A DNA stretch of 64,000 bases from Stromatinia cepivora (lineage: Eukaryota > Ascomycota > Leotiomycetes > Helotiales > Sclerotiniaceae), in NCBI GenBank assembly GCA_014898415.1, contig RCTD01000003.1:2232001-2296000 (forward strand). The letters run 5' to 3'. Position 1 is the first letter of the stretch, and each line of letters starts with the position of its first letter. Shown piece after piece: positions 35,298 to 48,063 of the stretch. The notes under the pieces were generated by a model. The model saw only the letters and a program-made list of their open reading frames with translations. It searched no databases and was not told the DNA's origin. Position numbers and translations under genes: made by a program.

Positions 35298-38200
35298 GGC
35301 TTGGTTTTTATTTCACAATCTATTGTGAATCATCAGTATGGTTTTAGTAGGGACTAGCACACTGGGGAAACTATTCATCAGCATCATCCCAACAGGAAAT
35401 AGCACAGAGATGACTTGAATGAAGCGTATTATTTGTTAATCAGCGTTTTGGTCACTAAGAAATAGCGTAATGGTATTCATACACTCTTGCACAATTTTCA
35501 TTGTGGCAACTTGACTTGAGGTTTTTCATGAATAGGTGCTACATGGTTGAGTAATATGTTCGATCGGCGTGAATATGGTAAAATCTTTCGTCGGTTTTCT
35601 TGTGTTTATGAGAGTGGGATTGCGGTCTGTCTGTGGCTTTTTGTTGCGAGGAAAAATGAGAAGGTGAGAATGAAGGGGTTTTTTTTGTTTACCATACCTA
35701 GTGGAAAAATACCACCAGTATAAAACACCAATGTCAAAAGCCACTATATGTTACAAGCGTCTCAATAACAATCTTACATGCATGATGTCTTATAATTATT
35801 GCCACGAAAGCACTTTTATTCAAGACTTGAGTCCAGCCTATTTCTAATTTATATTTTATGATATTCAATGTCCATTGCATAGGTAGTGCATAGTGTATAG
35901 TGCAATCCGCGTGTCTATACCCTTTGATTGTATAAAAATATAGAAATATATCTAGAAATTCCTATTTCGAGTGATGGTCATTTGGAGATGTACATGGAAG
36001 ATTGTTTTTTAATCAACAAACTTTACAAATGAGGACCCAGATATTGAGATATATCATTTTCACCTTGTATCTTTTAGTTTTGACACTCAGTCTTTTGAAA
36101 GGAGTTATACTCAATCTGTGAAAAGTAGAAAACCTGGAGAATAATATTAAGATAGGAAATCAAGTAAATCCCTCCCGACTAAGAAGATTCATCCAAGTAT
36201 TTTACTTCAAGAACCAATATCCCATCGATGATTGGTGAGGGAGCATTTTTTATTGAGAAATGTTTTTCGAAAAAGTGGGAGTTGGATTGATGATGAGGGA
36301 GACGGTTGTAGGTATATAGATAGGTAGATGGATTTATTGCTCTTTGAATAGCTGAATTGCTTGAGGATTGTAGGATTGAATGATCCAGGAACAAAATGAA
36401 ACTGGCGATCAATATTACGGATATATTCGAAGATTAGTGCGCTGTTAATGGTATGGGCATGGTTGTTAAGAGGAAATGCCAACCATTCGTAAGGTTCACC
36501 TATATTGTGGAATTTCTCGATTTTTGGGGGGCTGCAAATGAAGAAGTCATGTTAAATACTCCCTAGAATGAGATGAGATTTTATGTGGTACGATTGCATG
36601 GCAGAATTGGACGGGATGGGATGGGAATTGAACTGAGAAATCATATGTTCATTCGGGATTTTTTACAGCTGGTAGTGAAGCTCTGGATGTATGGGAAGAT
36701 GTGGTGGGTTGATGGGGTTTGAATATGTTTTGGATGATTCTGAATACTATTCTGAATGCTCTTCTGAGTACCCCCCGCCCGAAATGAACATTCGCATTTC
36801 TTCCAATCTCAATTCTTCACCCAAAGCAAATTATAAACCCCGCAATGTGATTCCTTCAATGGTATTCTTCAACCCTAACAAACATTGCTTCCAGTCCGCT
36901 AATCCATTATCCCATTCTTCAGAACCACACATCATCTTTCATCCCCCTAGATCCCTTCACAAGCCATACATTACTTCTCCCGCGCCTACCAATCCGGCCC
37001 AACCCCCATCCACACCAAATGCCACCCTCAACCCACCCCCAACCGCACCTCTGCACTCTACTACCCTAACACCCCTGACGAGCCCTGCGACTGAACAAGC
37101 CACTACGGCCGCGCCGTCAAAATCCACTGGTCACCGGTCCTCTCAAACGGCCCTCCCCGCCGCAAAACCCCCGCCCCAAAAACCAAAGCCTTCATCGAAA
37201 CCATGTGTGTCTCAGCCACTATCCGAGATAATAATTTCTAACCTCCATCTTCATCTTCATCCGGAAAATCATACATTTAACTATGGGGATTATTCCTCGA
37301 GGTAAGAAAATATATGGAGAATGTGAACGGCGATTTTAGTTATTATAATACGAAAGGAATGAGGGATGATGGAATGCCGCTTGAGAGACCGCCTACCTAC
37401 TAGATCGGCGTATGTTTTTGTAAAGTGAGGGTTTTGGATTTTTTTTCCCTAGGTGTGGGATTGTGAGGTGTGAGGATTTTGATCTGTGGAGTTGGGGAGA
37501 GAGGAGTGGAATGGATATTTTCGGTGTGGGAGGGGAGACTTGTAAGTGTGAGTGTGGATGTGGATAGATGTGAGGTAGAGCTACTTGGGTTTTGAGCTGA
37601 GATGGAGAAATACAGTCCTGTGAGTTGTAGACTGTTATAATGAGAGTCATGGTAGAGCTAGCAGGGTATTAGCTAGTTGAATTTTCATACTAGATTAATA
37701 TTACTATTACTTTTAAGCCTTAAAGAGAGCGAAGCATTGACGCTGAATGACGACGAGACAGACGATAGCCATGAGGATAAAGTAAGAAAACACCGAGATG
37801 ACCAGCTTTGGTTCTTTAATTACTATTACAAGTATTGTGTTTCTCAAGTGGTACGCAACTTCGTCCTTTAGAAATAATTGCAGATCTTGTCAAAGTATAC
37901 ACGACAGAATGGGTTCAAAGTGGGATGTAGAATACAGAGGGTATCTCTTTTCGTTGAGCTGTTGAGATAGGCTTTCATTCTTTCTCTAAGTTGCTGTCTG
38001 GAAGTCTCGTCGGCTTGACCTGGCTACTACACATTGTAATTCATGAGAGAGATTTTGGTCTTGCCTTGGGGGGGGGGGGGGGCGTGGGTGCTTAAGCTTG
38101 CTTATCACCGCCTCGTCTCTGCTAATCTCAGGTAATCGAGCTTCATGAAGAAGACATGATCTTCCAGATAGAATGATATCATCGGCTGTGTTGCTCAGGG

Positions 38201-41200
38201 AGGTAAGTTAAACCATCACATTAAAATGCATCCATGAAGTTCATGAAATCTTCCTCATCATTTGGGATGAACTCTAGGTGTTGTACTTATCAACCACCCG
38301 TGAGGCTTTCAGCCAGCCTCCTCGCAGCGGTATTCGTGGTTGCGTTGCTGAATAGATAGTTATATTAATTCTCAATGATTGCATCAGTAATAGTTCCGAT
38401 CCCCTCTCAAACCTTTCACACGAATAAGTGCTCTTCTGCACCTGCGCAACCAGAGTTCAGCCACACTTGTACCCCTCCTTGTGGCTGATCCCGTCCTCCG
38501 CCGGAGAATTCAGAGATCTAAAATTTAATGGAACGCTATATAAAAATATTAGAAATATATCTTTTCTTCTGGTAGAGTATCGCTGATAGAGGCTTCTGCA
38601 AGACCCGTTGGGTAGTGATAACTAGATCATATCCTTATTCATATCATCAAAGCCTCCATCCACCATTAAACCCATCTTCAACGAGTCCGGTCGCTGGATT
38701 TTTCAGGCGTCTATGGCGATGCAAGAATAATTGACAACAAAGTTCAAAACTACACTGGTAGCGGATATCCCTCATCTAATAGACAGCACTTATACCCTAT
38801 TCAGCAGCAAACCTCGGCGCTCCATACCCATTGATATTTCATTCGCGTACTCCGTATGCAAGATATAATACCATCCCGTAACTTCAACCAGAAATCCTCA
38901 TTAAAATAACCGATGAAACTGAAACGAAAATGGTGAAATGTGTCACTTCCCTTAGGCCATTACACAAGGTAGTTGTTAAGATTGGAGTATGGAGAAGGAG
39001 TAGGAGTATATATATTATTTTCCAGACTTGGCTGATATTAGGAGTCTGGACCCCTACATCATAATTCGTTTAGTTATTCCTATCCGGGTGGAAAGTAAGA
39101 TCTTACAATGTGCGTTTTATTTATCATACCAATCTATTCACTAAGTTTCTGACCATTGACCCAGAGATCCACAATACATCACGATTTCCCTTGCGCTCTT
39201 ACATATATCCACTCTCCTCCGGTGTCCAGACCCTCATTCATAGGGCCAATACCCTATGTTTGACTGAACATGCAGGGAGTGGGTATGAGCTTAGCTCTTC
39301 GTAGACTCATTCGTAGAATTTCGAAGAGGGACACAACTATACTTCCGATACTGCATTTCTGAGAAGTGATCGAAGTGGCTGAATCCATCTCATTGTCGAC
39401 AGCGATATACTGCAATTTCGTTGTCAAAATTTTATGCAGTTCGAGAGAGTTCGCTGTATCCTTGACGACGAAATAGCTGTTATTTGACGATATTGCATAC
39501 TCCGCGAGAATAGTGTGATATTTTATGCGCAGCTGTTAGGTTCTAGCATCTGATTAGGAGTAAAAACTGCGGCGGTAGATACCTTCACATAGCACAAACT
39601 TTCCTGAAAATAAATGATGCCCACGACATGATTCACACCGTATGCAGCTCAATGGCAGAGATAATTCTTTTTATATAACCCCATGGAAGAAAATCCTCTA
39701 AATCTTCATGAGAACAACTTTTTCATTGGGTACCGTAGTTGGTTTGTATGTCCTTTTTAGATCTGCTCATTCGATTCTGATCCCAACCGTTTAGACGTAA
39801 AGAATGCACCACATGACATCAAATCACCCCTCACTCTCTATCCACTACCAATTTTCCTCAAACAACTATATAAACCACATCCCTTCCGGATATTCTAGCT
39901 ATACCACAAACATGACACATCACAGATCATCGTTCCAAGGACCTGAATTGTGCATGGCGCATAGCAGACAGAACATCCAGTTAAGCATTTGAGAGCCGAA
40001 TCCCACCCTACAATTGATATGATCAAGTAATTAACATACTTCGCGACAAAAGCGAAAGCAGTTTCTAACAGGGAAAACTCTGGGATTCGCAGTGGTAATA
40101 AAGATGGTAGTAGCGAATAAAATGGGTAGATGATGGTGGTAATACCACGAAACCGAGTACTTCGAAAAATTCTTCCAAGAACAAGAGCTCAATTACGGCC
40201 TACTCAAACACCATCCATAGAGCTACTGTAGTTGACAAGAAGTCCTAAATGGTACGTATAGAAAACTTGACAGTTGTATACCATTTCAGAAGTAGATCAG
40301 CTGCATTATATAGTATTTTGTGAACTTTACACTAGTGAGTAATCTTGAGGGGTAGTATCCACCTACCACTACCCATACAGAGTGCAGAATTCTTCAGTTT
40401 AACCATCGAGATCAAAAGATAGTCTTCTTCTACAGAAACGGTAATAAAATATACAAAAACGCCTTAAATCACTCTTTACACCCATACACACACAAAAATG
40501 AAACAAATTTGAAGCCCAGGGTCTTGAAAGATCAATCTATCAGATTGATAGATATATGGCTATGCTGCATTGATTTTGCTATGTGGTGCTGGAAAGGATA
40601 ATTATCATTTGTTCAGATATTCTCGAACATGACAACATGCTACTCGTAACAACAGCAAGAACAGCAAGAACGGCCCAACGAACGCTCCGAACAAATGACA
40701 ACACGCAAATACTAAACACTAAACACAAATTACACAGCCAGTTCAAAGGCAGCCCAGCGCTGCATTTCCCAAGACCTGAAAGCTAGTAAAAATCAGAATC
40801 GCTTTCTGCTCATATACCAAGTGAAAACATCGATAATGTTTCGCATATCCGCTTAAGCATGTCCGAGTACGGTCGTGTTGGATACTTATACGCCGAGAAC
40901 TACAGAGGACTGAGCTCCGACTATGAAGTTCTAATATGGATAAGGATCTGCGAGGTGGCTTGGAAACTATGAGGAAGCGGAGATATGGGAAGAGCACCCG
41001 ATCTATAAAAAACTTTCTCACACCCGCTCCTTTTACTGGCAACACACAATATGATTCAGAGGATGCTTTCATATGTTTGCTGCATTAAATTATGAGTATT
41101 AAGCAAGCAGCCCGCAGTCTGCGGACATCAGGTAAAGCTTTCGTGACAGGGTGTGGGTTAAACCGCCCACATGAGGAGATGATCCATATAACGATTGACT

Positions 41201-43567
41201 GCGTGCCAGACTATTTCTTCGAGTCTCTGGGTATTCTCAAGTCAGGTCTTTCAGAAAGGTGAGTGCGCTCGCAGTTTCTTCGATATAGTCAGTTTTGACT
41301 TGGAATAGGAATCTCAATCAAATTCATCTGATTCGAAGAGAGGAAGAGGTATTCTCTGCCACGTAAGAAATGCTTCGAAGTCTAAAGTCTCAGGTCCAGT
41401 GAATAACGAGCTCACTTGGCTCTTATTCCTACACAAGTAGATGAAGTGGATGGCATACATGATATTTGGACAAACCGAAGGCGGGATGGATGGCATATTC
41501 TCCCTAAATGGCTAGATCAAGATATCTGAGGGCCACTGGTCGATCATAAAAGATGAACACGAAAGTGATGTTCGTCATTTCAAAGCCTGCTTCGAACGTC
41601 GTCGGGAAAATGCTACAGTCGACGATGCCATCGAACCTTTGAGAAATAGAACTTCCATCTGCGAAACAGATGCTGATAGTTGGTGCAGATGAATTCTGTC
41701 GAAGCGTGTGACTGAATACTATATGACTGAGGGAGGACTGATGAAGGAGAAGAGGAAAGATTCATGCTAAGATGAGTGGATAGCAAGGAATATATGTAGA
41801 TCATTAAGTTTCGGAGCGATGAAGTAAAACGGGAATTGGGAGGACCTAAGAAAGACACACCATCTGTTGTCAACTTCATGGAGTTTTGCGCCCGGCGGAC
41901 GATGGACGAAATAAAAAGGCACACCAAAATCGAACTAGGCTTCGTAGTTCTAGCACTTTTCAATGTCCCAGCTCAGATTTAATGATCAAATGAGCTTTTA
42001 GACTTATTTGCGTCAACCTCAGATGAATAGCACTTTCGATGTTTAAATCTTGAATTCGACAATCCAAATAGCTTTTCAGGCTTGGGTGGATGCTTAGGAT
42101 TTCATTTGTTGTATGGATTTTCTCATCCATCGTGTTGCTTGGGTAAAAAGCACCAAAATCCATGGTATCTCATCCCATCTCCCTTTTTCGAGTTTTCGGA
42201 AATTTTTCAAATAAAAGTCAAGCACATTTTTCTATTCAAGCCGCCGAGAATTCTCGTGTTTCCATTTGACATGTGGCCTAGAATTCCAGAATTCCATTTC
42301 ACTGGGCATCGATAAGATAAAAGTCTCAACTTGTTGGTTATGTATTAAATTGTTCCTGTCCTTGTTGGTGGCTTGTCGGGCTAGAATTCCGGTATTGGTT
42401 TAGCATATCCAAGGCGTTTTTAGTGAGCACGTTGTTATTTCCCCAGTTTTCATTGGACCTCCACAACATCAGCCAAGAATATTCTCAAATATTGCAAACA
42501 ACTTTGGTCAAAATCTTCGCCTCATAAGCAATAAAGCTTCACCGGAATAGTCCTTCGCGATTGATAAAGAAAGACACGTATCTCTTGTGCATTATTGCAG
42601 TAAAGGGATGTTGATGCACAAGTAGGGTTTGCTTCGTGCTACTGTCGTGAGAAGGAGAGAGTAGCAGTACTTCCTGTTCGCGCTTCGTATTATGGATCCA
42701 AAGCTGCAGACTGCAGGTCCATCGGAGATCAACATGTTCTGGAAGACTTCCAATCCTGATTGATTCATCGCTCCACGTGTTTGTGCCTTCCGGATTTGGA
42801 GCTTTTTGAATCCAAGAGCTGTATATTGTCCAAAACATACACGCATCAAAATCTGAACTAGCGCAATGAATCTGAACCAATGAATTTAGCATATGGAGAA
42901 ACTGCGTGCAACATCTGGGGAAGATGATTGGTTTTAACGAATGAAAGGGCTTGGCGGAAACATAAGGTTCCAAATTCATCCTGCGCTAAACGCGGAAATC
43001 ATCCAAGGGATGCCGGGTCTCTTAAACTAAGATTCCCCGTCTCCTCGTCTAGAGCTATCGGAAAAAAGTCATCAACTAGTCTCAATCTTCAATGGCTGAA
43101 CTCTATTGTTTTGACAGACCGTCAATAGCAGCTTAAAACCTCAAATCTCAGACATTTACATGCTACACAATGGCAAAATCTAAAGCCATGCAAGTTGGTT
43201 GGGTATAATTTTGGCTCTCTGCTCGGGATTACCATTCCAATAATCCAACTTGAATGGTCTGATATACATTCACTGCTGAAAATATATTCTTGGCGACCCG
43301 GGAAATGGGCGCCTACTAGAATTAGATTTGATCTAGTGAATATCATTCTGGGATGCCCAGACTTTTGGACTCGGAGCTCCTTGCCTAATGGAACCCACCA
43401 TTGATTTCACACTGAGGCCTGGTTCTCTGCAGTAAGCAATAATAGGAATACCAAGGAGAAATATAAGGATACTTGTTTTCCCTTCCGTCTTCAGTCCCTT
43501 CCTCCTCAGTCAAGCACTCGCAACCAAATTTTCACCACAAGGTACTACTCCTTTACAATTTGTCGCA
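35298..43567. other. 8-kb gene-poor region
   Basis: AT-rich, with many short frames on both strands but no recognised protein apart from a weak candidate at 36691..37305. Minus-strand frames 41613..41963, 41960..42163 and 42539..42979 are the longest but carry no motif I know; they could be relics. It includes a G15 run at 38068-38082. The right edge holds the promoter of the phosphate transporter, with ATATAAG at 43461-43467 as a possible TATA element about 100 bp from the ATG. Confidence 0.5.
36691..37305 (+). CDS. Weak candidate: Pro/Ser/Thr-rich protein
   Basis: A 204-codon open frame whose centre (about 36,960-37,210) is richer in GC than its surroundings, as coding sequence often is. 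The product is rich in Pro, Ser, Thr and Ala, with no domain, signal peptide or membrane segment. No splice sites or neighbours support it. It could be a chance frame in a C-rich island. Confidence 0.25.
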   Translation: MGRCGGLMGFEYVLDDSEYYSECSSEYPPPEMNIRISSNLNSSPKANYKPRNVIPSMVFFNPNKHCFQSANPLSHSSEPHIIFHPPRSLHKPYITSPAPTNPAQPPSTPNATLNPPPTAPLHSTTLTPLTSPATEQATTAAPSKSTGHRSSQTALPAAKPPPQKPKPSSKPCVSQPLSEIIISNLHLHLHPENHTFNYGDYSSR

Positions 43568-45470
43568 ATGGCTGCCCTACATACCACCGTAGGAGGAAAC
43601 TCTGCTTTCCACAACTTCAACAATGACTTCGCTCATATCACAGACGCCAATGAGCGAAGACGGCTTGCTCTTGCCGAGATTGACAGAGCTCCATTTGGAT
43701 GGTATCACGTCCGTGCCTGTGTTGTCGCAGGTATTGGTTTCTTTACTGATTCCTACGATGTAAGTATCTATTCAATCATAATGCCATAGAGGCGCATCGC
43801 TAATCATGGCCATAGATCTTTGCCATTAACTTAGTCACTTCCATGTTGGGTATAGCATTTTTCCAGAACAGTGTCTCCAAGGGTACAATTCCAACAACCA
43901 GTGATACTGCTATTAAGGTTGCCACTTCTGGTGGAACTGTTATTGGTCAACTCGGTTTCGGATGGCTTGCAGATGTTGTTGGTCGTAAGAAGATGTATGG
44001 TCTTGAGTTGATGATTATCATTTTTGCTACTCTCGCTCAAGCCCTTTCTTCTCCATCGCACGCTGTTTCCATTGTCGGTCTATTCATCTTCTGGCGTGTC
44101 TTGATGGTAAGCCATCACTTGCTTTCCTGTATCTGCATCAAATACTTACATAAATCAGGGTATTGGTATTGGTGGAGACTATCCTTTGTCAAGTGTCATC
44201 ACTTCCGAATTCGCTACCACTAAATGGAGAGGAGCTATGATGAACGCAGTTTTTGCCATGCAGGGTATTGGTCAATTTGCTGCTGCTATCATTGCTTTAA
44301 TTGTCACCGCAGGTTTCAAAGAGTCACTCTTGACTGGCTCCAAAGCCTCAACCTGCACTGGTGTTTGTCAACTCGCTGTTGATAAGATGTGGCGTGTTAT
44401 CATGTAAGTTATAACCGCATTTTTCTCATGGTACATCACTAACATATAATAGCGGTTTTGGTGCTGTTCCAGGTTGCATTGCTCTCTACTATCGTTTAAC
44501 CATTCCCGAAACCCCTCGATATACCTTCGATGTTGCCCGTGACGTTGAACAAGCTAGCGAGGACGTTCAAGCTTACAAGCAAGGAAAGAGTCACGGTGAA
44601 CCAGATGAAATCACTCGCGTTATCACCATCAATCAAAGCTCTCAAGAGCTCGAGATCCCAAAGGCTAGTTGGGCAGACTTTATCGCTCATTACAGACAAT
44701 GGAGATTTGGCAAGATCCTTCTCGGTACAGCCGGTTCATGGTTTTTCCTTGATGTCGCCTATTACGGACTCAGTCTTAATAACTCCGTCATTCTTTCCGC
44801 TATTGGATGGTCCGGTGGCCACAACATGTATGAGGTCTTCTACAAAACCGCCGTTGGTAACCTTATTCTCGTCTGCGCTGGTGCTATTCCAGGATACTGG
44901 GTCTCTGTCGCCACAATCGACACTCTCGGCCGTAAACCGATCCAATTCATGGGTTTCACAATCCTTACTATACTTTTCATCATCATAGGATTCGCTTACC
45001 ACAAACTTTCTGGCCATGCCCTCCTAGCCCTTTACGTGGTCGCCCAATTCTTCTTCAACTTTGGTCCTAACTCCACCACTTTCATCGTTCCAGGTGAATG
45101 TTTCCCTACCCGCTACAGATCTACATCCCACGGTATCTCTGCCGCTTCCGGAAAAATAGGTGCTATCATCGCACAAGTTGTTTTCGGACCACTCAGAACA
45201 AAAGGTGCTGTAAAGGGTGCTACTGGTGCCGCAGCTAGCCCTTGGTTAAACCACGTCATGCAAATCTTTGCATTATTCATGTTCTTGGGATTATTAACCA
45301 CTTTCCTCATTCCTGAAACTAAGAGAAAGACCCTTGAAGAGTTGGCAGGTGAAGTTCCAGGAACCCCTAATTATGATCCAGCTTTGGCTAGATATACTGC
45401 TGGTGCAAATAAGAGTGTTAACTCGAATGAGGAAGTTGGACATAAGGTGGAGGCTGAGAAGATTGTTTAA
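43568..45470 (+). CDS. Phosphate:H+ symporter, Pho84 family (MFS)
   Basis: Plasma-membrane inorganic phosphate importer of the major facilitator superfamily. Exons are 43568..43759, 43816..44106, 44159..44403 and 44453..45470, giving 581 aa, normal for Pho84 proteins. The N-terminal block RAPFGWYHVRACVVAGIGFF and the Pho84 signature GIGIGGDYPLSSVITSEF are present; the latter is assembled across intron 2. About twelve hydrophobic segments fall in two groups of six around a hydrophilic loop (about residues 290-350). GRKPIQ and PGECFPTRYRSTSHG, conserved in the second half, are intact. The C-terminal tail is hydrophilic. A CACGTG word, the NUC-1/Pho4 type site, lies at 42774-42779, about 790 bp upstream; phosphate-starvation control is known for the family and only inferred here. 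Confidence 0.95.
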
Positions 45471-46113
45471 GTTTGTGTTGGGAGTTGGGTGGCATGATTT
45501 GATATGATACCTGGTGTTTTTGATTGATTGGTCGGTTCTAGGGGTTGTAAATATGAATAATAATGAATAACAGTATGACAGTTTCTTCTTCTGATACAAT
45601 CTTCTCGATTCGAAAAATACTAGCTGAGTTTAAGGATTCTGCGGGCTTGCATGCGAGAATTGCTGGTATCATGCCTTTTATTTGACATCATCACGTGCGC
45701 TGGAGTAGGATACCCCGCTTCGAATATCCTCAATCCCTCTATGTTATTCATCATCCACCTTGACATTTTCTTGATAACATTTATTGCATTAGAAACCAGG
45801 GTGCATTTCACTTAAAGCGTTAGCTTCATGCAAACACAAACTCGAAGTTGAGCGGAAACTTACAATGGAGACTTTTTATCTATGAGTCAGAATTGATCCC
45901 AAGTAAGAACAAGTCATAACAAGCGACTTCACCTCACTATAAATACTCGAAACAATATTGAAGTAAAAGACTTTTAGTACACTCATTACTCATCGCAATT
46001 ATCACTTTTCCGACATCAACGCCTCTGTCTCAGAGCACATCAAACACAGCTTCTCAGCCCCTCAATAATCCCATCATTCATCCCCCAACCAACTCCACCC
46101 AATCCAATCCAAA
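45471..46113. other. Intergenic between pho84-like and PhzF-like genes
   Basis: Contains the transporter 3' UTR on the left and the PhzF-like promoter and C-rich leader on the right. No gene or element recognised. Confidence 0.55.
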
Positions 46114-47049
46114 ATGCACATCCCCTTCACCACCCTCGACGTCTTCACCCAAACCCGATATTTCGGTAACCCTCTCGCCATCATCCGTCCCCCAACCCCT
46201 ACCTCCCTCTCCCAAATACAAAAACTTCAAATCGCCAAAGAATTTAATCTTTCCGAAGTCGTGTTCCTTCATCTTCCTGAATCACTTGATTCAAATTCCA
46301 AACCAAAAGAATTGAAAATCGATATCTTTACTGCGGATGCGGAGATTCCTTTTGCGGGTCATCCTACCATTGGTACTGCTTTTTTCGTGCGCAATTATTT
46401 GGGTTTGGAGAGTGTAGAGGCGTTGATTACTAAAGCGGGGAGAATCCCAATTTCATTTCCTGATGATGGGAATGAGGATGGGGGTGGAGGTGGAGGGATA
46501 GCCACAGCGCAAATTCCACATGATGTACATATCCATGCCAAAATATACACGTTTAAAGACTTCACCACGGGAAAAGAAACTCAATGTCCAATCGTCTCGA
46601 TAGTAAATGGTATGAGTTTCATCCTCGTTCATCTTCCCTCTCTAGAACATCTAAAACGAGCACCGGAAATAGGAAATCTTAATCCGGATGCGTATTATGT
46701 GCAGCATTTAGATGAGGGATGGAGAAATGGGCTTTGTTCCACGATGTATTTTGTGGGTTTGGGGAGTGAGAAGGGGAGATGTATGTTTAGGACGAGAATG
46801 CTTGCGACGGCGGAGGATCCAGGGACGGGAAGCGCTAGTTGTGCTTTGGCTTGTTGGTTGAGTTTGAGGGGGGATGGGGATGGGGGTGGGGGAAAGGAAA
46901 AGAGGTTTGGATTTGTGCAGGGGGTGGAGATGGGGAGGAGGAATGATATTTTTGTAGATGTGAGGATGAAAAGAGATGGGGTTGGTGTTGAAGAAGTGGT
47001 GTTGAGTGGTGAGGCAGTTAAGGTTATGGAGGGAATGTTGGAGGTTTGA
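46114..47049 (+). CDS. PhzF-family (phenazine biosynthesis-like) protein
   Basis: Member of the PhzF/diaminopimelate-epimerase-like fold, whose characterised relatives are isomerases; the fungal substrate is unknown. Single exon, 311 aa, ATG at 46114. Characteristic motifs are present: FTQTRYFGNPLAII near the N-terminus, NLSEVVFLH with the likely catalytic Glu48, AEIPFAGHPTIGTAFF at about 75-90, and TAEDPGTGSASCALACWL near residue 240. Two Gly/Asp-rich insertions are low complexity. There is no signal peptide, so it should be cytosolic. No phenazine genes are nearby, so the name gives the family and not the pathway. A G17 run starts 17 bp after the stop. Confidence 0.88.
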   Translation: MHIPFTTLDVFTQTRYFGNPLAIIRPPTPTSLSQIQKLQIAKEFNLSEVVFLHLPESLDSNSKPKELKIDIFTADAEIPFAGHPTIGTAFFVRNYLGLESVEALITKAGRIPISFPDDGNEDGGGGGGIATAQIPHDVHIHAKIYTFKDFTTGKETQCPIVSIVNGMSFILVHLPSLEHLKRAPEIGNLNPDAYYVQHLDEGWRNGLCSTMYFVGLGSEKGRCMFRTRMLATAEDPGTGSASCALACWLSLRGDGDGGGGKEKRFGFVQGVEMGRRNDIFVDVRMKRDGVGVEEVVLSGEAVKVMEGMLEV

Positions 47050-47065
47050 GGGTGCCCCGTTGTGT

Positions 47066-47082
47066 GGGGGGGGGGGGGGGGG
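47066..47082. repeat. G17 homopolymer
   Basis: Seventeen consecutive G on the plus strand just after the PhzF-like stop codon. Its length may be unreliable in sequencing. Confidence 0.9.
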
Positions 47083-48010
47083 AAGATTACGGGGTTGATG
47101 TTCAACTCATCACTTTGGATTCACCAGATCTCCCTCTTTGAAGTCTTGACTGGTCTGTTATTCTTCGTAAAGTCTTGTTGCACATCTCATACTTCTTAAA
47201 CTTCTCAAAGGTAAGATAAACTCACATATGCTAGTTTAAAGGAATCATCTGCGTTAAGATCATCATACATCAATGATACTGTTTCCATATTGTAAGATCT
47301 TATATTCACCTTCCCTCCAACCACCCCCCTCTAATCCGCATATAAAATCCCTTCCTCCTTCCTCACAACCACCAACTTCAATTAGGCAGAAAGTGCTTTT
47401 TTATATTCAAGGCTGCGATTACTTTCCTCCTTTCTGGTTCATCCCAATTCCAATTCCAAAATCAATAACTAGCTACTATATTCGAGATGAGAAGCAATCA
47501 CACACCCATACCTCACCCACGCGTCACCCATTGATCTCCTACTATCACTGCAACCTTCTTTGCCAACGCCAACAACCATCGACACCTTGCCAATCACCAT
47601 TGTTTGTTGCTAACCTATAAGTATAACTAACAATAAGGTAATAACAACAATACCTACCTACAAGTCAAGTTCACAAAGTTATATATAGCATAGAGATGAT
47701 CTCGCTGTAAGATTTTACCATAGAAATAAATCAACGTAGCACCGGCCGACATCACTGTTCCTTGATCGCCATGCTTAGACAGACTAGACAAGTTATGTAT
47801 TATATATCTGTTATTTAATTTTACTTTTGTATGGGGTTTTTATACTTTTTTACAACTCCAAAAGAAGTTGCTGAGAATTTGTTGGTCAGGGGGTTTGTGG
47901 GGGGAGTGGGATGATCGGATAGGAATCATTATTCATCCATCCATCTATCGTAGTGAAATCCCATATAGAGGTAGGTATATAACTCTAACACTAGCCTAAA
48001 GTTAACGGCC

Positions 48011-48063
48011 ATTTTACATTTTACATTTTACATTTTACATTTTACATTTTACATTTTACATTA
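48011..48063. repeat. (ATTTTAC)n heptanucleotide repeat
   Basis: Seven tandem ATTTTAC units with perfect spacing. Non-coding. Confidence 0.92.

Noticed and set aside
38068..38082. G15 run as a possible quadruplex or origin
   Set aside because: Homopolymer length is uncertain and there are no associated elements; no functional claim is supportable.
42539..42979. 146-codon minus-strand frame in the gene desert
   Set aside because: No recognised family, no good start context or splice partners; kept only as a possible relic in the desert note.
43122..43404. Overlapping frames on both strands just before the phosphate transporter
   Set aside because: They lie in its promoter region, lack motifs and have no splice connection to exon 1, which has a good start at 43568.
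48011..48063. ATTTTAC array considered as CRISPR-like
   Set aside because: Units abut with no spacers and the genome is eukaryotic; it is a simple microsatellite.
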